A DNA stretch of 64,000 nucleotides from Opitutaceae bacterium (lineage in GTDB: Bacteria > Verrucomicrobiota > Verrucomicrobiia > Opitutales > Opitutaceae): the NCBI GenBank assembly GCA_016794785.1, contig JAEUHC010000014.1, positions 1-64,000 of the forward strand. Reading direction: 5' to 3'. Under the pieces are notes generated by a model, which was given only the letters and a program-made list of their open reading frames with translations, had not been told where the DNA came from and searched no databases. The position numbers were made by a program, and so were the translations under genes. Positions 34,061 through 42,602 of the stretch are shown here, piece by piece; positions within the stretch are counted from its first letter, which is position 1, and the number at the start of each line of letters is the position of its first letter.

Positions 34061-35329
34061 TTAGGGCGCGGCCAGGGCCGCGCCCTGCGTCCGCGCGACG
34101 GTTTCCAGCCACCGCCGCGCATCGGCGGCATAATGGCCGATATTCAGCACCGTGCGCGCGAGATCGCGCCCGGCGGCCGCGACGCGGTCGTTGCGCTCGC
34201 CGGAAACGACGAGGGCCGCCAGCTCCTCCGCCACCGACTCCACTCGGTTCGGATCGGCCAAGTAGGCGTTCACGCCATGGGCGAAGCGAAGATTGTAGTC
34301 GGGAATATCGCTCAACAACACGGGCCCCGCGAGCAGCAGCTCACCGAGCCGGGTTGGAAAACACGCCCGCGACGAACGGTCATCGCTGCGCAGCAAGACG
34401 GCGGCGGCCGCCTCGGCATACTCGACGGCGAGTTCGGCATGGCCGATCCGGCCAGCGATTGTCATCGCTTCGCCGAGTCCGGCCACCGCGGCGAGCGCGT
34501 GGCATTCACGCGCTCGCCGCGGCGTGAGCCCGACGAGCCGCAGCGTGATATCCAAGCCACGGCGACGGCAGTGCCCGGCGGCGGCGATGATCATCCCAAG
34601 GCAGTCGCGCCGTGCGCCTTCACCCGCGTAGAGCACGCGGCCGGGAATTTTATTCCGACCGGCGCCCGCGATGGCACGCTCCCACGCGGCTGCATCGACA
34701 AACGAAGGCAGCACAAAAATGTTCCGCGCCCCGCGGCGCGCCGCGAGTTCGCGCAGCGTGGAGGAGATGACGAGATTGCCCGCCGCCCAGCGGGGGACGG
34801 CCTGAAAGTGAAGCCTCTCGCGCAGGTAGTAGCCCTGCAGCCACCGCGCGCGATAGTCGGCCGCGACGTGCAGTTCGGCATACTGCTGCAAAAAATGAGC
34901 GCCGGCTTCGGCGCAGACACGGGCGAGCCGCACCGCGAGAAACGGATCCTGATTGTAGAGCAGGACAAAACACGGCCCCCGCCGCGCACCCGCAACCGCA
35001 CGCTGCGCGGCCGCGACGAGCGCAGAGCGCGCCGCAAAACCGCCCTCCTGCCCGATCGCACCCAGGATCCGCCGCATCAACCGGCCGACGTGATCGGGCA
35101 CGCATTCAACCGCATGGGGAGCTTCCGAGTCCTTCTCCGGCTCCCGATCTGCCCCTTCCTCTCCAAACCCCATCAAGCGCACGGTGCAACCCGCGCGCAC
35201 GAAGAGCGCCGCGAGTTGTTTAGCTCGCGTCGCTCCACCACCCGTCCCGTCCAGATCGAAAGCCGCCACCACCACGACCAGAGGCGGGGCCAGGTCTGGC
35301 GAACCCTTGCTTTGCCCGGACACCGTCAT
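34061..35329 (-). CDS. Glycosyltransferase family 4-like
   Basis: 422 residues, ATG 35329 in an ATGA overlap with the polymerase gene. The N-terminal half has VVVVAAFDLDGTGGGATRAKQ, typical of GT-B acceptor domains. The C-terminal half has VLYAGEGARRDCLGMIIAAA, VAGLGEAMTIAGRIGHAELA and DDRSSRACFPTRLGELLLAG, in place of the usual E-x7-E stretch: here F-P-T-R-L-G-E. It is a more divergent GT4 member than its neighbours. Likely part of the Wzx/Wzy-dependent repeat-unit assembly. Confidence 0.78.
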   Translation of the reverse strand: MTVSGQSKGSPDLAPPLVVVVAAFDLDGTGGGATRAKQLAALFVRAGCTVRLMGFGEEGADREPEKDSEAPHAVECVPDHVGRLMRRILGAIGQEGGFAARSALVAAAQRAVAGARRGPCFVLLYNQDPFLAVRLARVCAEAGAHFLQQYAELHVAADYRARWLQGYYLRERLHFQAVPRWAAGNLVISSTLRELAARRGARNIFVLPSFVDAAAWERAIAGAGRNKIPGRVLYAGEGARRDCLGMIIAAAGHCRRRGLDITLRLVGLTPRRARECHALAAVAGLGEAMTIAGRIGHAELAVEYAEAAAAVLLRSDDRSSRACFPTRLGELLLAGPVLLSDIPDYNLRFAHGVNAYLADPNRVESVAEELAALVVSGERNDRVAAAGRDLARTVLNIGHYAADARRWLETVARTQGAALAAP

Positions 35330-36765
35330 GGCCGCGCCTCAACCGAGGCGAATCGGGACAGCCCCACACCGAGACAGGCGGCCGTGGTCGCCATCTGAAA
35401 TGCCGCACTCATCATGAAATCTCCGCCGACGATTGAATAGAGCAGCTGGAGCGCGACCACCCAGAGGCACAGGCGGCCGGTCAAAGACTGCCTCAGCCAT
35501 CTGCGCCGCGCGCCGAGCAATGCGAACGCCGAGTAATAGACGGCAAAGAGCAGGGCGCCACCCTTCAGCACGAGCGTCATCACTCCCACTTCAAACACCC
35601 GCCGGCCGAAAAACCCGTAGTCCGGAAGATAGTAGGCCGCCCAGATTTGCTCCATTTCCGCGCCCTGCAACGCCGCGGGATTGAAGCCGATCCACTCCAC
35701 GCCGCTGCCCATGCCCCGGCCGAAGATCCACTCGATCGGAGTAAAGTGGCGAAAACAGTCGGCCACGATCTCGAATCGCTCGTTCTCCAATGCCAGATAG
35801 CGCAGGAAACCAGACGAGTAGTGGATGTCCGCCGACTGCCCTGACAATCGGTCCATCAGCGAAGCGAACTGCGGGATGACATAATTGCCCCCCACGACCA
35901 GCAGAACAGCCGCGCCCGCCGCGAGCAATCCGACCATGCGGAGGAATTTCGCCCGCAGCTCCGCCCGCCACACGCGCGGCCCGCGCGACCAGCACCAAGC
36001 GGTGGCGGCCAGCACCAGCAGAAAATAAACCGCGTCCAAACGCTTCTGATAAAGCACCTGCTGCGCGAGGACCAACCCGAACCCCGTCACCACCACAAGC
36101 CATCGCCAACCCGACAGGGCAAAGGCAAACGGCACCATGAGCACGACGACATCGAGCGCGTTCTGCGTCCGATACGACATCGTGTCGCGTGCGATGCGCT
36201 CGCCCGTCTGCAATTCGCCCAGGAGGGCCGTCAAATCAGTGAGCGCCGCCAGATTGAGCGGAATCGATGCGGCGATGACATAAACCCAAACCCGCCGCAT
36301 GTCTTCGAACGCCTGCGGGATGGCGCCGATGATTACAAAACTCAGGATCAGCCCGTAGGCGATCGTGTCGTAAATGACGAAGCGCGGGATGACACCTTGC
36401 CACAACCCGCGAGCCGCGAGCGCCAGCACGAGAGTGAGCACGGCCAGGAACCAGATCCGGGCCGCGACAATGAGGGGATTCCCGTGCCGCCACGCATACC
36501 ACGCCGCCGCCAACGCCACGACCAGGACGGAACCGGCGTTAAGATATCCGGCGACATCATTGACCCACTCGCCCATGACCCCGGCGAGAAATACCCGGCC
36601 AAAACTCACCCACTGCATGGCGCCAAACATGAGCAGCAAGTTGAACCCCCAGTTCACGCCAATCGGGCCAGTTAAATCCCACCGCCGGCCCGCGCGCGCT
36701 CCGCCCTCCCCAACAGGATCACGGCGCGCCTGAGGCCCGGGAGGAGCATCAGAGCCCGGGCTCAC
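35326..36765 (-). CDS. O-antigen polymerase/ligase-like membrane protein
   Basis: About 479 residues, roughly ten hydrophobic segments with a large periplasmic loop (residues about 330-400, SGQSADIHYSSGFLRY... to ...EMEQIWAAYYLPDYGF). Family O-Ag_lig/Wzy-like by topology; sequence in such proteins diverges strongly. I choose GTG 36765 because GGAGG lies at 36779-36775, nine bases upstream, the only good Shine-Dalgarno I saw in this run. ATG 36825 and GTG 36657 are alternatives. Predicted to polymerise lipid-linked repeats flipped by the adjacent Wzx. Confidence 0.75.
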   Translation of the reverse strand: MSPGSDAPPGPQARRDPVGEGGARAGRRWDLTGPIGVNWGFNLLLMFGAMQWVSFGRVFLAGVMGEWVNDVAGYLNAGSVLVVALAAAWYAWRHGNPLIVAARIWFLAVLTLVLALAARGLWQGVIPRFVIYDTIAYGLILSFVIIGAIPQAFEDMRRVWVYVIAASIPLNLAALTDLTALLGELQTGERIARDTMSYRTQNALDVVVLMVPFAFALSGWRWLVVVTGFGLVLAQQVLYQKRLDAVYFLLVLAATAWCWSRGPRVWRAELRAKFLRMVGLLAAGAAVLLVVGGNYVIPQFASLMDRLSGQSADIHYSSGFLRYLALENERFEIVADCFRHFTPIEWIFGRGMGSGVEWIGFNPAALQGAEMEQIWAAYYLPDYGFFGRRVFEVGVMTLVLKGGALLFAVYYSAFALLGARRRWLRQSLTGRLCLWVVALQLLYSIVGGDFMMSAAFQMATTAACLGVGLSRFASVEARP

Positions 36766-36871
36766 GCTGGCAGGCCTCCACCCTGTTCTCCATTCACGCA
36801 ACGGAATCCGGCACCGGGCGGCCAAGCCGGCGATCCTGCGACATCCCGCCTAACCAAACGGAGGCGATTAC

Positions 36872-38164
36872 TCATGACGGACTTGGCGGCAGACATGATC
36901 GTTTCCGGCCGTGCATGACGACCAGCGCCACCAAAGCCACCCCGGACACCGCGATCGCGAGGCCGCCCCCGAGTGCCACGGCTGGCAATGGCGGCAGCCA
37001 TCGCAACGCGAGCCAGATGAGCCCGAAGGGCAGACCGCATTGGAGCCCGGTGTAGAAATAATACTCCGGCCAGCGCCGCAGCGCGGAAAAATAAGTCACA
37101 CCCACCCGCGCCGCCAGGAAAGGACCGGCGGCACAGGTGATGAGGGCCGCCGGCAGGCCGCCCACATAGCGGGGAAGAAACAATTCCACGAGCAACACAA
37201 AGCCCATCGCCATCGCCGCGGACACCAAAATCATCGCGAAGAACGTCCGCCTGATAAGCGTCATCGTCGCTTTCAGCAGGAGCCGCTCGTCCCCGTTCCG
37301 CCCGAATTCCTCCATGATTTTCGGATAGTGAAATCCCTGCATGCTGCCGGGCACGACTTGCAGCAGCGTCGCGGCCGCCAAGGCCGGAGTGTAGAGACCG
37401 AGCCACTCCACGCCCCCCGACACCGACAGCAGCATCAGACGCTCTGCCTGCGCTCCGAGCAGGAGTCCAAAGCCCGTCAGGTAGTGATGCCGGCCAAACG
37501 CGAACAACCGTCGCAAAACCGCCCAGTCCATCCGGGGCCGAGTCGCAGCGTCGCGCTGGCGGTAAAAGAGCACAAACGTCGCGGTCGCGGAAATCATCGC
37601 CCGCGCCGCCAAGCCCGCGAAACCGAAACGCCACACCAGCACGACCAACGCCGCATCGAGGATCGCCACGATGACACCGACCCGGCCCACCAGCATGAAC
37701 TGCCGCGAGGTCCGCAGCATGGATCGGACGTAGTGGGCATAGACGCCCAGCGCCCAGACCAGCGTCGTGGTGACCAAGCCCCAAACCAGCATCGGATTCT
37801 CCCGGCCTGCCGCCAGCAGCATGCCGCCCAAGACGAGCTGGCTTACCGCGATGATGGCGAGCGTGTAGGCCAGCCCCGTCTCCAGCACCTGTCGCGCCTC
37901 CTCGGTCCGGCCCGCGCCGACGAGATGAGGGTATTCGCGGTTCATGCCGCTGAGGATGCCTGCCCGCAGCAAATCAAGCGGCACCCGCAGGAGCTGGCTG
38001 GCGTTCCACCAGCCCATCGCGATGGGTTCCAGGAATCGCAGCACGACCAGCCCCGAGAGCCCGTTCAACACCGTGCTTACGACAGAGTAGGCCGCGAACG
38101 AGAAACCCGCGTCGCGAATCCTCGCCCACCTCGCCGCCCACCGCGATGTTTCCGTTTTGCCCAC
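36872..38164 (-). CDS. Polysaccharide flippase (Wzx-like)
   Basis: 430 residues and twelve predicted hydrophobic segments, MATE/MVF superfamily (polysaccharide biosynthesis protein). The start is hydrophilic (MGKTETSRWAARWARIRDAG) and the first helix is FAAYSVVSTVLNGLSGLVVL. Charged inter-helix loops such as RTSRQFMLVGR and RQRDAATRPRMDW are typical. It would flip undecaprenyl-linked repeat units made by the surrounding glycosyltransferases. A 106-bp gap precedes the polymerase gene. Confidence 0.85.
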   Translation of the reverse strand: MGKTETSRWAARWARIRDAGFSFAAYSVVSTVLNGLSGLVVLRFLEPIAMGWWNASQLLRVPLDLLRAGILSGMNREYPHLVGAGRTEEARQVLETGLAYTLAIIAVSQLVLGGMLLAAGRENPMLVWGLVTTTLVWALGVYAHYVRSMLRTSRQFMLVGRVGVIVAILDAALVVLVWRFGFAGLAARAMISATATFVLFYRQRDAATRPRMDWAVLRRLFAFGRHHYLTGFGLLLGAQAERLMLLSVSGGVEWLGLYTPALAAATLLQVVPGSMQGFHYPKIMEEFGRNGDERLLLKATMTLIRRTFFAMILVSAAMAMGFVLLVELFLPRYVGGLPAALITCAAGPFLAARVGVTYFSALRRWPEYYFYTGLQCGLPFGLIWLALRWLPPLPAVALGGGLAIAVSGVALVALVVMHGRKRSCLPPSPS

Positions 38165-38182
38165 GTTTGGTTGGCGGGTCGC

Positions 38183-39184
38183 TCAGCGGCCGAGGCAGGC
38201 CCGGCCCAAGCGCCGCAGCCGCCGGCCAATCGCCCGCGCGATGAGCTTGGGCGCGGTGTCGGTGTCGCGGCTTGCGAGGAACCTCCGCGTCTCTGCAGCC
38301 ACATTCGGCCAGGCGATCGCGGCCGGCGGCGCGCTGCGCACCTGCCAGAGGGACGCGATCGCATCGTCCAGCGCGATCTCCTCGTAGCCGGCGCGCTGCA
38401 TCAGCGCGCGGAGCGTGGCGGGGACGAAGGAATAGGTGTGCGCCCCTTGCCAATAACGCAGCAGGTTGCGCGTGACCGCGAAAAGATTGGGCACCTCGAC
38501 AAACAGCCGCCCGCCGTGCGCCAGCAGCCCGCGCACCTGGCTTAGATCCCCGACCGGATCCAAAAAATGCTCCACGACGTGCGAGAGGATCACCACATCG
38601 TGGCGCCGGCCATCGGCCAGGGCCTCAGCGATGCCGCCGCGGCGCAGGTCGAGCCCGTGCGCGCGGCCGGTGGCGAGATACTCCTCGTCAAAGTCATACC
38701 CGGCGACGTCGTGCCCGCGCTCGCGCAGCGGCAGGAGATTCCAGCCGCTCCCGCATCCCAATTCGAGCACCGTGTGCTTTCGCCCGGGCGTGAGATGCGG
38801 CGCGATGAAGGCGGCGCGCCGTTCGGCATTGCCGCGCTGGTGGGCATACATGCCCTGCGCGCTGTGCCCGGGTCGCTCGTAGATCGCGCGATAGAAGCGC
38901 GCGTAGAAATCGCCATAGGCCGAACCGTTCCAGCGCGGGTTGGTGCGCACGAGGCCGCAGTCCCGGCACATCACCGTGCGATGCGGGATGCGATAGCGAT
39001 CGACCGTCGCGACGACCTCTTCCTGCGTGCCGCCGCACAGGCATGGAACGGCTTCAAGACCGTAGGCACCCGACCGGACAAGTTCCAAAATCTCCCGCCT
39101 CGCCGCGAGCCCGCGCTCGGTCGTGGGGATGGGAAACGGCCCCTCGGGCGCATGGTAGTCCGGGCCGAGCAGCGGCGCCTTCAT
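38183..39184 (-). CDS. Class I SAM methyltransferase with N-terminal zinc-ribbon-like region
   Basis: 333 residues from ATG 39184 (MKAPLLGPDYHAPEG), in an ATGA overlap with the next gene. Residues 45-85 hold CLCGG and CRDCG, a four-cysteine pattern that could bind zinc, as in some sugar C- or O-methyltransferases of nucleotide-sugar clusters. SAM motif VLELGCGSGWNLLPL near residue 140, DYDFDEEYLA, and VVILSHVVEHFLDPVGDL follow. It stands directly downstream of two proteins of unknown function, and may modify the same residue. Substrate unknown. Confidence 0.83.
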   Translation of the reverse strand: MKAPLLGPDYHAPEGPFPIPTTERGLAARREILELVRSGAYGLEAVPCLCGGTQEEVVATVDRYRIPHRTVMCRDCGLVRTNPRWNGSAYGDFYARFYRAIYERPGHSAQGMYAHQRGNAERRAAFIAPHLTPGRKHTVLELGCGSGWNLLPLRERGHDVAGYDFDEEYLATGRAHGLDLRRGGIAEALADGRRHDVVILSHVVEHFLDPVGDLSQVRGLLAHGGRLFVEVPNLFAVTRNLLRYWQGAHTYSFVPATLRALMQRAGYEEIALDDAIASLWQVRSAPPAAIAWPNVAAETRRFLASRDTDTAPKLIARAIGRRLRRLGRACLGR

Positions 39185-40008
39185 TGCGAGAAGAATGGAT
39201 GCAGGTGCTCCAGATCGACCATGCGGCCTGTGGGCAGATGCAGGGAGCCCACGAAGGCGTTGCCCTTGCTCTCGCTCCGGACCACGAGGCCGGCCGGGCT
39301 CGCCAGCTGCGGCAGCGGAATCCGCTCGCCGCTCCAATACGACACGCCCTTCCCGGCCACGCGGAACGGTCCTTCCTCGTAGTCGCGGCCGTTCGCATCC
39401 GTCAGCGTGATCCAGTAGCGCATCGGCCGGACAAACGGATTCATCACGTAGGCGATGGGGCGGACCTCAGGCGAGAGCAGCACCGCGGGGAAATTCTCGT
39501 AGTGGAACCGCTCGGTCCGCGTGAAGCGCGCCGCACCCCAGATGTAGGCGGCCGGCAGATGCGCCTCGATGCGGCCGTCCTTTGATGTGAAGTGGTGAAA
39601 ACTCACCAGCACGCTGCTCACGCCCACCGGACGCACGTCGGGGGACCAGGCCATGACCTCGCAGTAGTTGAACAGCCGATCCACGCCCGCCGCCGCGCAA
39701 AGCTCCGCCGAGGTCAGCGTCTCCTGATCCTCCAGCGCCAGCGCGCGCGATTTGCGCGTGAAAATCGGTTGCGTGGGATTGTCGCCGTAGAGGCGGAACT
39801 CCCAGAAGTAGGTCCCCGGGCTTCGCGTCACCGCCAGCGGGGAAAAACTGATCGTTGTGGAGACGTTCTCGTCGTGGAGCACGAAATTCCCCGAGGGCGC
39901 CCACTCCAGTTCGTTCGCGAGCGGCGGCAGCGCGGGCACAAGCGCCTTCAGGGTGCGATGCGCCAGCCGTCGCGCGCGTTGTCCGGTCGTGAGATGCTCG
40001 GTGTGCAT
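39181..40008 (-). CDS. Beta-rich protein of unknown function, related to C-terminal half of the BFD-motif protein
   Basis: 275 residues from ATG 40008 (MHTEHLTTGQRARRLAHRTL). I recognise no named family. After a basic helical start it is beta-rich with many aromatics: GNFVLHDENVSTTISFSP, TYFWEFRLYGDNP, VSFHHFTSKDGRIEAH. From residue 175 it can be aligned with the C-terminal part of the adjacent gene product: FHYENFPAVLLS, VMNPFVRPMRYWITLTDANG then DLEHLHPFF. No signal peptide. Overlaps the methyltransferase gene by 4 bp, so translation is coupled. A carbohydrate-binding or isomerase-like beta-sandwich is possible, but this is a guess. Confidence 0.7.
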   Translation of the reverse strand: MHTEHLTTGQRARRLAHRTLKALVPALPPLANELEWAPSGNFVLHDENVSTTISFSPLAVTRSPGTYFWEFRLYGDNPTQPIFTRKSRALALEDQETLTSAELCAAAGVDRLFNYCEVMAWSPDVRPVGVSSVLVSFHHFTSKDGRIEAHLPAAYIWGAARFTRTERFHYENFPAVLLSPEVRPIAYVMNPFVRPMRYWITLTDANGRDYEEGPFRVAGKGVSYWSGERIPLPQLASPAGLVVRSESKGNAFVGSLHLPTGRMVDLEHLHPFFSQ

Positions 40009-40019
40009 GGATGGATGGC

Positions 40020-41066
40020 TCAATGGTGCTGCACGACCCAGATGTTGCCGTCCAGTTTGTGCCAGAAAAACCACACCATGAGGCGCTGGTTGTGATCGAG
40101 CCAGAGCAGGGCATTGGGATCGGCCGCGGGCACCTCCGCCTGCCCCGGGAACAGATCGCGCACGCGGCCCCACCACGATCCGTGCGGTGGCAGCGTGAAG
40201 GCGTGCGCCCAGATCCGGCCGTCGGCCGTGCGCAGCCGCACGGTGCCCGCGTAGGGTGCGGCGCACGGATTCGACACCGCCATCCAGCAGTCCTGACCGG
40301 CAATCAGCGGGTGGTTGTTGTGAAAATGGCCGTTGTAAGGGGCCAAGCTATACTTGTCGTGATAGTGCCAGCGCCCCCGGTAGCCGCCCTCGCCGCGATC
40401 AAAATTGAAGCAGCAGTAGGGCCGCAGCGATCCGACCTGATGCAGCCGCGCGTAATCCACGAACAGCATGCCGTGGAACCGCGCCGGGAGATCGGGGAAA
40501 ACTTCGGGGAGAAAATATTCGCGCGATGCCCCGCTCGGCAGGCGCAGGCCTGTCCTCCGCCCGAGCACCCGGCCCGCGGCGTCGAACAATGTCAGGTGAA
40601 AAACGATCTCCCGCCCGTTGGCGTTGGAATGATCCTCGGGGAACTTGAGGTTCGAAAGCGTCAACGACGATTCCCCGGACGGGTCGCGCACCACAAAGAG
40701 CCCGAACCGGCGCAAGGTCAGCCGACGACGCACGCTGTCGCGCAGCTCGCGATAAGCGCGCTCCAGCCGACGACGCCACGGCACCGTTCCGCCACCGATG
40801 CCGATGTGCCCCAAGCGGCGCTCTTCGCGATACACCGTGATCAGATCCTTGATCTCATACTCGCACGAGGTGCACCGCGACCCGACGTGGTAGTATTTCT
40901 TGAGCACCTCGAAGCCGGCCCCGTTCGTCGCATCGAACATCTTCTGCAGATCACCATAGGTGACCTGAAAGCAGTTGCACACGTTGCGCCTGGCCGCGGG
41001 GTCCTCGGCGGCCGGATTCTTACCCGCTTGGGGATCGGAGGGGACTGGCGGCGGATTGTCAGGCAT
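40020..41066 (-). CDS. Protein with N-terminal BFD-like [2Fe-2S] motif and C-terminal beta-rich domain
   Basis: 348 residues from ATG 41066. Residues 30-68 carry C30-x-C32-x32-C65-x2-C68 within VCNCFQVTYGDLQ and GSRCTSCEYEIKDL, which matches the bacterioferritin-associated-ferredoxin-like [2Fe-2S] fold (CxC, about 31 residues, CxxC). Residues 90-348 are beta-rich with an unusually dense His/Trp region (GRWHYHDKYSLAPYNGHFHNNH) and end with WHKLDGNIWVVQHH. This half is remotely similar to the next gene product. It overlaps the acyltransferase gene by 8 bp (ATGCCTGA). A redox or metal role in sugar modification is possible; I can name no known match. Confidence 0.72.
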   Translation of the reverse strand: MPDNPPPVPSDPQAGKNPAAEDPAARRNVCNCFQVTYGDLQKMFDATNGAGFEVLKKYYHVGSRCTSCEYEIKDLITVYREERRLGHIGIGGGTVPWRRRLERAYRELRDSVRRRLTLRRFGLFVVRDPSGESSLTLSNLKFPEDHSNANGREIVFHLTLFDAAGRVLGRRTGLRLPSGASREYFLPEVFPDLPARFHGMLFVDYARLHQVGSLRPYCCFNFDRGEGGYRGRWHYHDKYSLAPYNGHFHNNHPLIAGQDCWMAVSNPCAAPYAGTVRLRTADGRIWAHAFTLPPHGSWWGRVRDLFPGQAEVPAADPNALLWLDHNQRLMVWFFWHKLDGNIWVVQHH

Positions 41067-41679
41067 CGTGGCGAATGAGCAGCCGTGCGGGATTCCCGGC
41101 CCAAATTTCACCGGCCGGCACCGGCTTGGTCACGACCGACCCCGCGCCAATCACCGCGTCTGCGCCGATGATCACGCCCTTCAGGATGGTCACGCCGGTT
41201 CCAATGAAGGCACCGTCGCCAATCTCCACCGGCGTGGAAACGACACGATGGTCCGGCCCGACGAGCCGATCTGCGGCGCGCAGCGGATGAAAATCGCTGT
41301 CGTAGATCGCCGTGTCGCCGCCGACGAGCACGCGGCGGCCGATCGCGATGCGCCGGTGCGCCACGATCGTCACGCTGCTGAGGCCGCTGTCGGCCCCCAC
41401 CTCGATCACCGCATCCTTGTGCACCGCGATCACTGAGGGGCGGTGGCCGCCCACGGGGTTCACGATGGCGCCGGAGTGGATTCGGACTCCGCGCGCCAAC
41501 ACGAGGCGGCCCTGCGGGTGCAGGTGGAAACGCACCCGGCCCGTCACGCGCACCCACCCCGCCAGCTCCGCCGCCGGGTGGAGGCGCAGAAAAACATTGG
41601 CGGCGAGCGACCAGCCGAAGGTCGCGAGCGCGCGATGCGCCAGCTGCGCGGCGCGCCAGATCGTGCCCCACGTGCTCAT
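41059..41679 (-). CDS. Hexapeptide-repeat (LbH) acyltransferase
   Basis: 206 residues from ATG 41679, an ATGA overlap with the preceding glycosyltransferase. The C-terminal half shows left-handed beta-helix repeats of I/V-G-x-x pattern (VEIGDGAFIGTGVTILKGVIIGADAVIGAGSVV), the loop YDSDFHP with catalytic-type His, and the tail KPVPAGEIWAGNPARLL typical of the WbbJ/maltose-acetyltransferase group. It O-acetylates a sugar or N-acylates an amino sugar using acetyl-CoA. Residues 1-60 are more hydrophobic and helical. Confidence 0.87.
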   Translation of the reverse strand: MSTWGTIWRAAQLAHRALATFGWSLAANVFLRLHPAAELAGWVRVTGRVRFHLHPQGRLVLARGVRIHSGAIVNPVGGHRPSVIAVHKDAVIEVGADSGLSSVTIVAHRRIAIGRRVLVGGDTAIYDSDFHPLRAADRLVGPDHRVVSTPVEIGDGAFIGTGVTILKGVIIGADAVIGAGSVVTKPVPAGEIWAGNPARLLIRHDA

Positions 41680-42602
41680 CCCGTCATCTCCTGTCTGGTC
41701 ATCATCGGTTTGATTCTCAGGAATCGCAGCCAGCCGACGAGCGCGAAGAGCGGCCACCACGCGGCGGCTTGCGCCCCGCGCAGCCGGGCGCGGGCCGCCT
41801 CGGCCGGCAGGCCCAGCAGCCGGGCGCGGAGAAAGACATTGCTCCCCTCGCCGACCAGCCGCAGGGGCCGGCGCCGCACCCAGTCCCAGTTTTCCCGGAT
41901 ATGCCAGCACGCGTAGTCGAACAGCGCCGGCAACCGCTCGCGACGCGGCACCCGCGAACTGATTTGGTTGCCTTGATCGCGGTGATAGGTGCGCAGCGCC
42001 CGGTTCAGGCAGAGCACCCGATGCGTGCGCGCCAGCGAGAACCACAGGTAGCTCTCCGGGTAATAGCCCGGCACGACGGGAAACGGCCGGCCGCGCAGGA
42101 GCTCCGTGCGGATGCAGCCCCACTTCTCGCCGGCCACGCGGTGGCGGTAGGTGAGCTCCAGGTTGTGGCTCCACAACGGCGCGCCCGGAAACGAAGTCCC
42201 CACGATCGCGCCGGTGGCGGCATCGCGACAGAGGACGTTGATCCCGCTCGCGCCCGCGCGTTGCGCAGTTGAAAGCGCGCTCCACTCGCGCGCAAAATAC
42301 TCCAGCGCGTCGGCGTCGAATTCGTCGTCCGAGTCGCACGGCACGAACAGCTCCCCTCGCGCGATGGCGACGGCATGGTTCCATGCGACATGCTTGCCGG
42401 AATTTTTTTCGTGCCGCAGCACCGTCATCGGAAAATCCGCCCCCGCGCGCCATGCCTCCAGTTTCGCCCAGCTGCCGTCGGTCGAGCCATCATCCACCAC
42501 GATCCACTCAAAATCTCGCAAGGTCTGTGCGCGGATCGAGTTCCACACACGCTCAAGCACGCGCTCGCGATTGAAGACCGGCGTGAAGAGCGTGAATTTC
42601 AT
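41676..42602 (-). CDS. Glycosyltransferase family 2
   Basis: 308 residues, ATG 42602 overlapping the upstream stop. GT-A signature: KFTLFTPVFNRERVLERVW, WIVVDDGSTDGSW, WNHAVAIARGELFVPCDSDD (DxD) and GYYPESYLWFSLART. Cytosolic inverting transferase acting on a lipid-linked acceptor. A C-terminal helical stretch (RLRGAQAAAWWPLFALVGWLRFLR) may associate with membrane. Sugar is unknown. Confidence 0.87.
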   Translation of the reverse strand: MKFTLFTPVFNRERVLERVWNSIRAQTLRDFEWIVVDDGSTDGSWAKLEAWRAGADFPMTVLRHEKNSGKHVAWNHAVAIARGELFVPCDSDDEFDADALEYFAREWSALSTAQRAGASGINVLCRDAATGAIVGTSFPGAPLWSHNLELTYRHRVAGEKWGCIRTELLRGRPFPVVPGYYPESYLWFSLARTHRVLCLNRALRTYHRDQGNQISSRVPRRERLPALFDYACWHIRENWDWVRRRPLRLVGEGSNVFLRARLLGLPAEAARARLRGAQAAAWWPLFALVGWLRFLRIKPMMTRQEMTG

